From Sporosarcina ureae (GTDB taxonomy: Bacteria; Bacillota; Bacilli; Bacillales_A; Planococcaceae), in contig NZ_CP015207.1 in NCBI RefSeq assembly GCF_002101375.1, forward strand, positions 2,558,001 to 2,622,000: a stretch of DNA of 64,000 nucleotides, given 5' to 3'. Positions 54,552 to 62,896 of the stretch are shown piece after piece. The position numbers and the translations under genes are program-made. Below the pieces are notes generated by a model. That model made no database searches. It was not told the origin of the DNA and saw nothing but the letters and a program-made list of their open reading frames with translations. The stretch's first letter is position 1. Each line of letters begins with the position of its first letter.

Positions 54552-55691
54552 ATGTTGATTGGTGTACCAAAAGAGATAAAAAATAATGAGAATCGTGTTG
54601 CGATGACCCCTGCAGGAGTGTATACACTTCGCTCGTCTGGCCATGAAATACTTATTGAAACGGAAGCTGGTTTAGGTTCAAGTTTTACAGACGAGGAATA
54701 TATAGAGGCGGGCGCAAAGGTTGTTCAGACAGCAGAAGAGGCATGGAGCGCTGAAATGGTTATGAAAGTTAAGGAACCGATTGCTGCTGAATATCGTTAT
54801 TTCCGTAAAGGGTTACTACTATTCACATACTTGCATTTAGCATCTGAGGTGGAGTTGACTAAAGCTCTTTTAGAAAGTGGAGTAACAGGACTAGCCTATG
54901 AAACGGTTCAGTTGCCTAATAAATCATTACCTTTGCTCGCGCCAATGAGCGAAGTAGCAGGAAGAATGGCGACACAAATCGGTGCCCAGTATCTTGAAAA
55001 AACGAAGGGTGGAAAAGGTATACTGCTAGCAGGGGTACCAGGTGTTTCTCGAGGGAATGTTGTAGTAATTGGCGGTGGGCAGGCAGGAGCAAACGCTGCA
55101 CGTGTTGCGATAGGGATGGGTGCTCAAGTAACAGTGTTGGATTTATCAGTAGACCGTTTACGTCAATTAGATGATATTTTTGGCAATAACATTCAGACAC
55201 TGGTTTCTAATCCATTTAATATTGCAGAATCGGTCAAAACAGCAGATCTTGTAGTGGGTGCAGTGCTAATCCCTGGAGCCAGAGCACCTAAGCTTGTCTC
55301 TGAAGAAATGGTTCAATCCATGAAGCCTGGGTCGGTCCTTGTAGATATCGCCATCGATCAAGGAGGAATCTTTGAAACATCAGATCGTGTAACTACACAC
55401 GATGCCCCAATATATACAAAATATGATGTAGTTCATTATGCAGTTGCTAATATGCCTGGTGCAGTCCCGCAGACGTCTACAGTAGCATTGACTAATGTGA
55501 CGGTACCTTATGCACTTCAAATTGCCAATAAAGGATGCAGACGCGCTCTACTAGACAATGAAGCCCTTCGAAATGGTTTAAATACCATGAATGGCCATAT
55601 AACATACAAAGCAGTTGCAGAAGCACAGAACTTACACTACACACCTTCAATATCTATACTAGAAAACAATGGTTTAGTAACGAATGCTTAA
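54552..55691 (+). CDS. ald: alanine dehydrogenase
   Basis: 379 aa, standard length. [22 protein letters not shown] with the substrate-binding Arg and the catalytic region [19 protein letters not shown], and the NAD motif [21 protein letters not shown]. It oxidatively deaminates L-alanine to pyruvate and ammonia. Beside a beta-alanine:pyruvate transaminase it would regenerate pyruvate. GGAGG gives 7-nt spacing to the ATG at 54552; ATGs further upstream overlap the ribosome site. Confidence 0.95.
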   Translation: MLIGVPKEIKNNENRVAMTPAGVYTLRSSGHEILIETEAGLGSSFTDEEYIEAGAKVVQTAEEAWSAEMVMKVKEPIAAEYRYFRKGLLLFTYLHLASEVELTKALLESGVTGLAYETVQLPNKSLPLLAPMSEVAGRMATQIGAQYLEKTKGGKGILLAGVPGVSRGNVVVIGGGQAGANAARVAIGMGAQVTVLDLSVDRLRQLDDIFGNNIQTLVSNPFNIAESVKTADLVVGAVLIPGARAPKLVSEEMVQSMKPGSVLVDIAIDQGGIFETSDRVTTHDAPIYTKYDVVHYAVANMPGAVPQTSTVALTNVTVPYALQIANKGCRRALLDNEALRNGLNTMNGHITYKAVAEAQNLHYTPSISILENNGLVTNA

Positions 55692-55734
55692 AAATAGCGA
55701 TATGTATTCACTTGTGAGTATGAATAAATAAAAT

Positions 55735-55797
55735 AAGTCCCTCTGCTACAATATATTTTGGAAACAAAACTATATTGTAGCAGAGGGACTTTTTCTT
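55735..55797. terminator. strong terminator after ald
   Basis: AGTCCCTCTGCTACAATATA pairs perfectly with TATATTGTAGCAGAGGGACT (20-bp stem) and is followed by TTTTTCTTTTTC. The length of the stem is unusual for a simple terminator. Confidence 0.9.
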
Positions 55798-55952
55798 TTT
55801 CTGGAGTCGACTTGCCTTAAACATACCTTCAGCATAATTCACCGCGATGAATGCGTGTGCCGTACTCGTTATACTATTGAACAAACTTTTTATATTATAT
55901 GTCAAATCTAGTAAAAACCTGTATAATCAATACTAAAAGGAGATTGCTAGAT

Positions 55953-57635
55953 TTGAAATCCATGACAAAACTCATTACAACAGCTGTCATCGCCTTTCTA
56001 CTCACCTTCACGATGACGTTATCAACTGAAGCCGCTACTTGGCCAGATCATTCACCTGATCAAAATCCGGACAAGCCTTGGACTATCACGTTCAATAAAC
56101 CCGTAAATATAAACACAGTCAAAGAGAATTCGGTTTATATCAAGGATTCCAAAGGAGTTACGCAGTCCAATACAATAACATTCTCAGACTTCGACCAGAA
56201 AGTACATATCGCACCGCCAGCAGGAAATTATCGTAGTGGCGAAACTTACACATTACATATTACGCAAGCTGTGCATAATACAGATGGCAAACCATTAAAA
56301 GCACCGGTTACTAAAACGTTTTCCATTAAAGCGGGAATCACATATGACTTGGCGAATGTACTAGCCAATGGCACGACCACTATAGTGGAAAGGTTTCCAA
56401 GTTTTGAAGCAGCGGCAAGCCGTATGAATAGCAATCAAGTCGTGCTGTTACAAAACAACATCATCCATATGCCTAAAGGGCTGATCTCGACCGTAGCTTA
56501 CGGCGGCAGTTCATTGACGATTTTGTATGCCGATAAAGACTTAAAACGTCAGGAAACTTATGTTCCAGCAGACACGGAACTTGTGTATGTTGACTCGACA
56601 GCCACTTCTGTAAAAGTCGAGCTGGCGGGAAGAAACTTCTATATCAAACCACAAAACGCAACGATGCTACCGAGTCAAACCGTATCGGATCGCACACACT
56701 ACAAAGTATTAAGAGATTCGCTTTACCACTTGATTTACTCGCATAGGACAAAGACATTCGCTTCGTATGAAATGGGTGCTGCACCGCGCTTCATGCAGGA
56801 AGGGGTAAAGTATTATAGTACGGACGGCAGTCATTTTCATAATGAAACAGGGGCTTTGATTGGCACGGCTCATCAATACTTCCAGTACTTGCCGATGCGC
56901 AGCATGACGCGCTATACAGCTGAAGAGTTGGATGCGTATATTATGAAACAGCTAAGCATTCTTGAGACTAACAATCCTAATTCCTCAACTTATAAAGATG
57001 CTACGACAAGAAGTAAGTTGATTGGGTTAGGGACGGAGTTGAAACGTATTGAGCGAGAAAGTCATGTGAATGCGATGCATATTCTAGCGTTAGCGCAACA
57101 TGAAAGTCAGTACGGTCTAAGTAAGCGCGCGCTGGACAATAATAACTTATTCGGTTTGTATGTGACAGATGATAATCCATCTAATCAAAAATTTGATTCA
57201 GTCAGTAAGAATATTCAAGAGCTAGTCAATGCTTTCTTGAATAAAAACTATCTACCGCCGAACGTAGCGTATGCGAACGGGACAAATTTCGGTAACAAAG
57301 CGGTTGGTGTAAACGTCAAATACGCTTCCGATCCGTACTGGGGATCAAAAATCGCAGGTCATTTGTATCGAATGGATCGTTTGATGGGTGGGAAAGAATT
57401 GGCGAACCAGCTGAAAATTGGATTGACGAATCCGCCCAGTTTGAATGTACGTCCTACACCTTCATCAGCTCCGGGCACGCCGATCATTTATACATATCAC
57501 AAGATGGGCATGCCGCTCATTATTTTGGATGATCAACTACCTGAAGCACCATGGATTAAAATTCGTTCAGATAAGGCCCCATATGACACAGTATACGTGC
57601 ATGGCGATTTAGTAGATCTGTTGGAATGGCAATGA
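55953..57635 (+). CDS. exported glucosaminidase (GH73-type) with SbsA Ig and SH3-like domains
   Basis: 560 aa. Signal peptide ending TEAATW. An SbsA/Big_5 Ig domain at about residues 30-125 (KPWTITFNKPVNINTVKENS). A middle region, and a glucosaminidase domain at about 335-500 with the catalytic Glu in ALAQHESQYGLS, NNNLFGLY, and YWGSKIAGHLYRMDRL. The C-terminal end (LNVRPTPSSAPG to the end) is SH3b-like. It should cleave GlcNAc linkages in peptidoglycan. AAGGAGA favours the TTG at 55953. It is monocistronic, with its stop 50 nt before the convergent oxidoreductase. Confidence 0.87.
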   Translation: MKSMTKLITTAVIAFLLTFTMTLSTEAATWPDHSPDQNPDKPWTITFNKPVNINTVKENSVYIKDSKGVTQSNTITFSDFDQKVHIAPPAGNYRSGETYTLHITQAVHNTDGKPLKAPVTKTFSIKAGITYDLANVLANGTTTIVERFPSFEAAASRMNSNQVVLLQNNIIHMPKGLISTVAYGGSSLTILYADKDLKRQETYVPADTELVYVDSTATSVKVELAGRNFYIKPQNATMLPSQTVSDRTHYKVLRDSLYHLIYSHRTKTFASYEMGAAPRFMQEGVKYYSTDGSHFHNETGALIGTAHQYFQYLPMRSMTRYTAEELDAYIMKQLSILETNNPNSSTYKDATTRSKLIGLGTELKRIERESHVNAMHILALAQHESQYGLSKRALDNNNLFGLYVTDDNPSNQKFDSVSKNIQELVNAFLNKNYLPPNVAYANGTNFGNKAVGVNVKYASDPYWGSKIAGHLYRMDRLMGGKELANQLKIGLTNPPSLNVRPTPSSAPGTPIIYTYHKMGMPLIILDDQLPEAPWIKIRSDKAPYDTVYVHGDLVDLLEWQ

Positions 57636-57642
57636 ACACTGA

Positions 57643-57680
57643 AACACCCCCTTACCTAAATTGTCGGTAAGGGGGTAGTT
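57643..57680. terminator. hairpin between convergent genes
   Basis: CCCCCTTACCTAAATTG and the partner GGTAAGGGGG (CCCCCTTACC/GGTAAGGGGG, 10-bp perfect stem) are followed by TAGTTTTATT. It ends the glucosaminidase transcript and possibly the convergent one. Confidence 0.75.
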
Positions 57681-57684
57681 TTAT

Positions 57685-58605
57685 TCAATCACGACTGAAA
57701 AATTCTTTCGTCAAGTCACCATTAATCCCAATGGCTGCGGCGCTTCCGGTTCCTGCGGCGACTAGAAGCTGTGAAGGCACAATATGTGAAACGTCTCCCG
57801 CTGCGTAGACATTCCAAACGGTTGTCCGTCCGTATTCATCGGTCAGAATCCCACCGTATTTATTTCGCTCACAACCTAAATCTTGAGCGAAATGATTGGG
57901 ATGACTCCAAAGAGGAGAGGCAAATCCGCCTGCGCGGTCTATCAATGTACCGTCCTCAAGCCGTACTCTATGCAGTTGGCCGTCCTCGCCTTCAAGTCCT
58001 GAAATGATATCATCGACAATTTGTATCCCTTTCGCATTCAACTTCTTTTGTTCCTCTACCGTCAGCTGACCTTCTCCACCGGTAAATACAATTAGATCTC
58101 GGCTCCATGTATAAACTTCAGTCGCCAATTTAAACACATTTTTATCAGCAAATACAGCCAATGAACGATCTCGTAATTCCCAGCCATCGCAATACGGACA
58201 ACTGAAAATGGATGTACCGTAAAAGCGCTCAATACTTGGTACGTTAGGCTGTTCATCACGTAAACCGACAGCAAGAAGTACTTTTTGCGTGCGGAACATC
58301 CTACCGTCTGCTGTCATTAATTCATAATGCGATTCATCCAAACGTTCGACTGAAACAATCTTTTGATGATGAAATACCACAGACGGATACTGGGTCAATT
58401 CCTCCCGTCCCATCTGTCGTAATACTGAAGGTTGCATGCCGTCACGTGTTAAAAATCCATGAGATGCCCGGGAAACACGGTTTCTAGCCTGATCGTCATC
58501 AAAAACAATAATATTTCGTCTTGCCCTTCCAAGTACTAAAGCCGCACTTAATCCAGCGGGTCCGCCACCAATGATTGCACATTCATAGATCATTCCAATT
58601 TTCAT
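57685..58605 (-). CDS. thioredoxin-reductase-like FAD-dependent oxidoreductase
   Basis: 306 aa. FAD motif IIGGGPAGLSAALVLGRARR and the redox pair in SCPYCDGWELRD, and the C-terminal FAD segment VYAAGDV. The position where thioredoxin reductases have the NADPH motif GGGxSA reads LAVFADKNVFKLA, so NADPH binding is not assured. It may be a relative of the ferredoxin/flavodoxin-linked or dithiol-oxidase type reductases. AAAAGGG precedes the ATG. It stands alone. Confidence 0.85.
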   Translation of the reverse strand: MKIGMIYECAIIGGGPAGLSAALVLGRARRNIIVFDDDQARNRVSRASHGFLTRDGMQPSVLRQMGREELTQYPSVVFHHQKIVSVERLDESHYELMTADGRMFRTQKVLLAVGLRDEQPNVPSIERFYGTSIFSCPYCDGWELRDRSLAVFADKNVFKLATEVYTWSRDLIVFTGGEGQLTVEEQKKLNAKGIQIVDDIISGLEGEDGQLHRVRLEDGTLIDRAGGFASPLWSHPNHFAQDLGCERNKYGGILTDEYGRTTVWNVYAAGDVSHIVPSQLLVAAGTGSAAAIGINGDLTKEFFSRD

Positions 58606-58782
58606 CCCTTTTCACTGCATTTTAGTTATAGGACTTCCCATGAAATACTTGAAGTAAACTGTAGGTGTGCAGATTAACTTAATTAGTATAGAAAGTATGG
58701 ATCAACATTTTATTCGGACATTATCACAGTTAAGTTAGTTCCATGATACGATAGAAAGAAAACTTCTTGGGAGGTCGGGTAC

Positions 58783-59718
58783 ATGAAAAAACGACAAGAA
58801 AAACACGTCCTAATATACGGAGACATTTTCGTAGATTATATCGCAACAGATGAAACGAACACCGAATTCTCCACATTTCTTGGCGGAGCAACAGTCAATG
58901 TAGCAGCGGGTGTCTCACGCCTAGGTGCTAAATCCTCACTAATCACCGTAATTGGAGAAGACGAGGATTCGAGATTTGCAGAAAATCAGCTACGTCACGA
59001 AGGTGTCGATATAACGTTTGCTGTTCGTTCCCCAGAGAAGAAAGTCAATCGTGTCTATGTACATCTGACCCCAGAATACGATCGAGTATTTGTGAAATAC
59101 ATTGACGATACGCCTGCTCTGCAAGTCCAACCGAGTGATTTACAAGAACAAGCTTTCCAAAACGCTTCAATTTTACATATATGTTCGGGTACGATGTTCC
59201 AGCCAACAGCTTTGGCAACAACGAAAAGAGCTGTCGAATTGGCAAAAGAGCATAATCTATATCTTTCAGTAGATCCTAATATTCGGCCGTTACGTTGGGA
59301 AAGCGAAGAGATATGCCGTGATACTATCCTTTCCTTTTTAGATCAAACGGACTTACTAAAACTTACCGAAGAAGAACTCACTTTTCTTATGCAAGAATCA
59401 AATATAGAAAAGGCACTAGATCAATTGGCCGCCTATAATATCCCTATCATCATGTTGACGATGGGCGAGGCAGGAACTCTTGCAGTCATCGAAGGGGCAC
59501 AGCATCATGTAACGGTGGAGCCCATTGTGCCCGTAGATACAACAGGAGCAGGGGATGCTTTCTTGGCAGGCGTACTTCGCGGACTTCATCTGAACGGCAA
59601 ACCGAAATCGCTTGAAGAAATGCTTGCACATATCGAGTTTGGCAATCAAATGGGGGCGCGATGCGCAATGAAAGTCGGCGCGCTGTCCGCAATGCCGTAT
59701 GCGAATGAACTGGAGTGA
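58783..59718 (+). CDS. PfkB family sugar kinase (fructokinase-like)
   Basis: 311 aa. GDIFVDYIAT, GGATVNVAAGVSRLG and the catalytic anion-hole motif VDTTGAGDAFLAGVLRG. It phosphorylates a sugar or nucleoside; fructose is plausible by overall similarity to fructokinases, but the substrate is not fixed. TGGGAGG precedes the ATG. It is alone, followed by phased array 3. Confidence 0.88.
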   Translation: MKKRQEKHVLIYGDIFVDYIATDETNTEFSTFLGGATVNVAAGVSRLGAKSSLITVIGEDEDSRFAENQLRHEGVDITFAVRSPEKKVNRVYVHLTPEYDRVFVKYIDDTPALQVQPSDLQEQAFQNASILHICSGTMFQPTALATTKRAVELAKEHNLYLSVDPNIRPLRWESEEICRDTILSFLDQTDLLKLTEEELTFLMQESNIEKALDQLAAYNIPIIMLTMGEAGTLAVIEGAQHHVTVEPIVPVDTTGAGDAFLAGVLRGLHLNGKPKSLEEMLAHIEFGNQMGARCAMKVGALSAMPYANELE

Positions 59719-59744
59719 TGATGCAATTTCGATTTTGCCTTTGT

Positions 59745-59890
59745 GCTCAATACGTGCGTTTATCCGCTCTATCGCGGCCTGTAACCGCTCAATGCATGTG
59801 ATATCGGCTCTATCATGACCCATAAGCGCTCAATGTCTTCGTTTATCCGCTCTATCGCCACCCATAACCGCTCTATCCACATTTTCCAAC
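59745..59890. repeat. 21-bp phased repeat array 3 (7 boxes)
   Basis: GCTC(AAT/TAT) boxes start at 59745, 59766, 59787, 59807, 59828, 59849 and 59870: intervals of 21 bp with a single 20-bp step. Variable sequence between boxes often ends TTATCC or TAACC. It fills the first half of the gap between the sugar kinase and the FUSC gene. The remainder (59891-60068) is AT-rich and must hold the promoter of the latter. Confidence 0.92.
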
Positions 59891-60068
59891 AGGACTACAT
59901 GGCGATATAAACTACTTTGTATAGAACCGACTTTCATTGTGGGATACTAAGTTAACCGTTACTTCTGTAATAGAACTTTTATATGAAAACACTGTGCATA
60001 TTTATATACTGGCAGTCATTTTAATGTTAAAGTACTTAACGATATAAATTGATGAAAGTAGTGAATGC

Positions 60069-61997
60069 ATGAAACTGACAAAGAAATTGATCATTTCCAA
60101 TACTATTTTATTTATTTTCATTATTGGATTTGTTGTAGGCTTTGGCGCCTTGTTCGGGAATGAAAATATTTTAATTGGTGTTTCGACGATTACTGCCATG
60201 CTGATGTTGCTTGAACGGGATTTAACGAGTCATCCAGTCAGCAATACGATGAAATTTATTGCCCTCAATGTATTTATGGGAATCGCCGCATATTTAACGG
60301 GCTTTAACGTGTGGTTGGCTGTGCCGATTAACTTGATCACCATGTTTGTAATCAGTTATTCGTTATTGTTCAATCTGAAAAACCCTCTTTATTTACCTTT
60401 TACTCTTCAATATTTATTTCTTCTAGCTATGCCAGTAGCGGCTGATGCTATGCCGATGCGATTAGGCTCTCTCGTCTTTGGTGCGCTGGCTATCATGGGT
60501 GTCCAGATGATTGCAAATCGAAATAAAGTACAGAAAAGCGGCAGTAAAAAGGTGCAGCTGATTTGTAACGCGCTTATTGAAAAGATTCGATTACTGCAAA
60601 CTGGGGAACCGCGAGAAGATATTACTACCCAAATTGCTAGCGACATCAACAGTTTGAGAAGCATCATTTATGACAAACGGGAAGAAAATTACTATTTGAC
60701 AGAAGAAGGTCGCCTGAAACTGAATATCTCCGTTGCGTTGGAGAAGATCGATATTCTACTTGATGATGTAACGGAAGAAGAACTGGATCAAAAGCTACTT
60801 GAAGAAGTAATACTAACTCTCCAGTTGGCTGCTGATAGTATCCATGACAAAGAAGCGCTGGCCGCTCTAGAAGAATCATTTGATACGATGCTAAAGAAAT
60901 ATAAAGCAGAGCATAATCATAAATTATTTGTGCTCGGCATGCTGAATCATATTGGATCCCTCCAGTTAAACTTGAAAGAGTTGACTTCAATAGAAAAAGG
61001 CCAAGCCAATGTCGTGAAGCGGCTGGAACAGATTCCAAAAAAGTTCCAAAAACTGACGATTAGTGAGAAGAAAAGCCATACAAATTCCATTAAAATATCC
61101 TACGCGATCCGCATGGCAATCGGAATCTCGATAGCAGGTTTCATTACAGACTTCTTCGACTTGGCTGAAGGACGCTGGATGATGTTCACGCTAATGTCCG
61201 TCATTATTCCGCTATATGAACAATCCAAGAAAAAAATGCGTGACCGGATATTCGCCACTATCGTTGGTTCGGTGGCGGTCACATTATCATTCATGATATT
61301 CCACAGCAACACCGCCAGATCTATCATCTTGATGTTTTCAGGTTATTTAATGAGTTATGTGAAGACTTATCGTTATAACACTATTCTTGTGACATTTTCC
61401 GCTATCGGTTCGGTAGCTCTAATAACGGGCACGACGCACGTCCTGACGCTCGAACGAGTTTTATTTGTCATAGCAGGAGTAGTTCTGGCGCTACTGATCA
61501 ATAAATTCATTTTGCCATATAAATTGGAAGATGCGAATCGCGATTTACGGGAGATGTACGAAGATACGATTTATGAAATGACAGTTGAAGTCGATAGGAA
61601 AGTGAAGGGTGGCGGAAATGAACATGCCATCAAAAACTTGCTGTTGATTGCGAATATGATTGAAGATCGTGTGAAATTGAATAATCAAGGCGCGCAAAGT
61701 AAAGAAAGTATGACTTGGCTCAAGCATCAGAGACGCGCCGCTACGACATTGTTCGAATTATACGGTTGGCTACATCAGCATGGCTTGCGTGAATCTAATA
61801 TCCCTGCAATCACTCCAGGTTTAGAAGTACTTCTGCAACGCACAATTCCTGAAAGTGAAATGGAGCAAGCTATCACAGAAATGGAAGAAGTGATTCACGC
61901 CACTCCACGGATCGAAGACCGAATGGTGTTGAGTATGTTAGTGGAAGTAATGAAAGAGTTGAAAGGATCACGTAGCGTGATGGATGATGGAATGTAA
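60069..61997 (+). CDS. FUSC family membrane protein (aromatic acid exporter-like)
   Basis: 642 aa. Two blocks of about five to six membrane segments (about residues 8-150 and 345-460) are each followed by a cytoplasmic helical region, the layout of FUSC/YccS/ArAE proteins thought to export aromatic or carboxylic acids. The FUSC_2 pattern YAIRMAIGISIAGFITDFFDLAEGRWMMFTLMSVIIP is visible in parts. Substrate unknown. The ribosome site is weak (GAAAGTAGTGA). The stop is 6 nt before phased array 4. Confidence 0.82.
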   Translation: MKLTKKLIISNTILFIFIIGFVVGFGALFGNENILIGVSTITAMLMLLERDLTSHPVSNTMKFIALNVFMGIAAYLTGFNVWLAVPINLITMFVISYSLLFNLKNPLYLPFTLQYLFLLAMPVAADAMPMRLGSLVFGALAIMGVQMIANRNKVQKSGSKKVQLICNALIEKIRLLQTGEPREDITTQIASDINSLRSIIYDKREENYYLTEEGRLKLNISVALEKIDILLDDVTEEELDQKLLEEVILTLQLAADSIHDKEALAALEESFDTMLKKYKAEHNHKLFVLGMLNHIGSLQLNLKELTSIEKGQANVVKRLEQIPKKFQKLTISEKKSHTNSIKISYAIRMAIGISIAGFITDFFDLAEGRWMMFTLMSVIIPLYEQSKKKMRDRIFATIVGSVAVTLSFMIFHSNTARSIILMFSGYLMSYVKTYRYNTILVTFSAIGSVALITGTTHVLTLERVLFVIAGVVLALLINKFILPYKLEDANRDLREMYEDTIYEMTVEVDRKVKGGGNEHAIKNLLLIANMIEDRVKLNNQGAQSKESMTWLKHQRRAATTLFELYGWLHQHGLRESNIPAITPGLEVLLQRTIPESEMEQAITEMEEVIHATPRIEDRMVLSMLVEVMKELKGSRSVMDDGM

Positions 61998-62003
61998 GAC
62001 TGT

Positions 62004-62182
62004 GCTCAAAGTACATGTTTAACTGATCTATCAAGTGGCTCAACCGCTCTATCGGGATCCGTGAGCGCTCTATCAAGTCCGGTAACCGCTCTATGCAGAC
62101 CTCTGAACGCTCTATCGCGGTTCACGAGCGCTCTATGGCGATGTTTATCCGCTCTATCGCACCTAGCAACCGCTCATACACA
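62004..62182. repeat. 21-bp phased repeat array 4 (9 boxes)
   Basis: GCTC(A/T)A(A/T)-type boxes start at 62004, 62025 (GATCTAT), 62046, 62067, 62088, 62109, 62130, 62151 and 62172: nine boxes with exact 21-bp spacing. Most are GCTCTATCG or GCTCTATGC. It begins directly after the FUSC gene stop. Confidence 0.94.
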
Positions 62183-62195
62183 AACTAACTAACAT

Positions 62196-62235
62196 ATAAA
62201 AAAGCAGCTCCGCATATGCGTGAGCTGCTTTTCTC
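62196..62235. terminator. bidirectional terminator
   Basis: AAAAAAGCAGCTC and GAGCTGCTTTTCT pair around CGCATATGCGT, itself a small palindrome. It ends the FUSC transcript and that of the convergent gene. Confidence 0.8.
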
Positions 62236-62240
62236 ACTAA

Positions 62241-62332
62241 TCAAATATTAAATTCCTGAATCACATTTTGCACTCCCAATATCCGCACAGTTTGTTCTGA
62301 TGATTCATCCGCTTCAATTAGATGTAATGATT
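62241..62332 (-). pseudogene. possible out-of-frame C-terminal extension of the 94-aa protein
   Basis: On the minus strand this stretch encodes about 30 residues, including HLIEADESSEQTVRILG and ending VIQEFNI, without its own start codon or ribosome site. It runs to the terminator. The residue composition looks protein-like, so it may be the original C-terminus displaced by an indel near 62330-62345. Confidence 0.35.
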
Positions 62333-62617
62333 TCAGGAGCCATATCTAATAGTGCAAATATCCTCTACATCAATCATCTGGACTTCTGAATCACCAAATG
62401 GCTGAAAGTGGACTGTGCGAATTTTTCTGTCGAATTGTAAGTAGTATCCGTTATGTTGTACATCCTTTGAATCCTTCAGTGTAATTTCTACAGGCGCGCC
62501 CATTGTCAAATCAACAAGTATATGAACAATTTTCTTTTCATCATAACATCGTGCTTTTCGTCTTGAAATGTACGGCACGTCATAATCATGGGGTGGTCTA
62601 AACTTTTTAGATGACAT
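62333..62617 (-). CDS. 94-aa protein of unknown function, possibly frameshifted at its end
   Basis: 94 aa, basic N-terminus (MSSKKFRPPHDYDVPYISRRK) then beta-rich sequence (VHILVDLTMGAPVEITLKD, GYYLQFDRKIRTVHFQPFG). No family recognised. AAGGAGG precedes the ATG. The frame stops at 62333, but another frame stays open for about 30 codons (LKSLHLIEADESSEQTVRIL... ending EFNI) down to a TGA at 62241, six nt before the terminator. This suggests either a frameshift that shortened a protein of about 125 aa or an untranslated tail. Confidence 0.65.
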   Translation of the reverse strand: MSSKKFRPPHDYDVPYISRRKARCYDEKKIVHILVDLTMGAPVEITLKDSKDVQHNGYYLQFDRKIRTVHFQPFGDSEVQMIDVEDICTIRYGS

Positions 62618-62896
62618 ATTTTATGCACCTCCTTCTCTCTTTAGCGTATGTGAAAATTGGCTAGAGAACTGTGCCGCTTCATTGGATATATGAATAAGAA
62701 TAGTTTGGTGTATATATATTGAAAGGAAATTTACTGAAAGTCATATTTACAATGTCGACAGGGTTAGTTGAACTAGAAAACACTTCAAAAATAAATGAAT
62801 CAAGCTATTTAGAGTGTGTCTTTTGTATTAGTCCATATGATATAATCGAGAGAAAAGTCATTCGAAACCATTGGGGAGTGGAAGAGGGGGAACTAT

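Noticed and set aside
59416..59823. 135-codon minus-strand frame over the end of the PfkB gene and phased array 3
   Set aside because: It runs antisense through the conserved kinase motifs, and its N-terminal part is only the periodic array.
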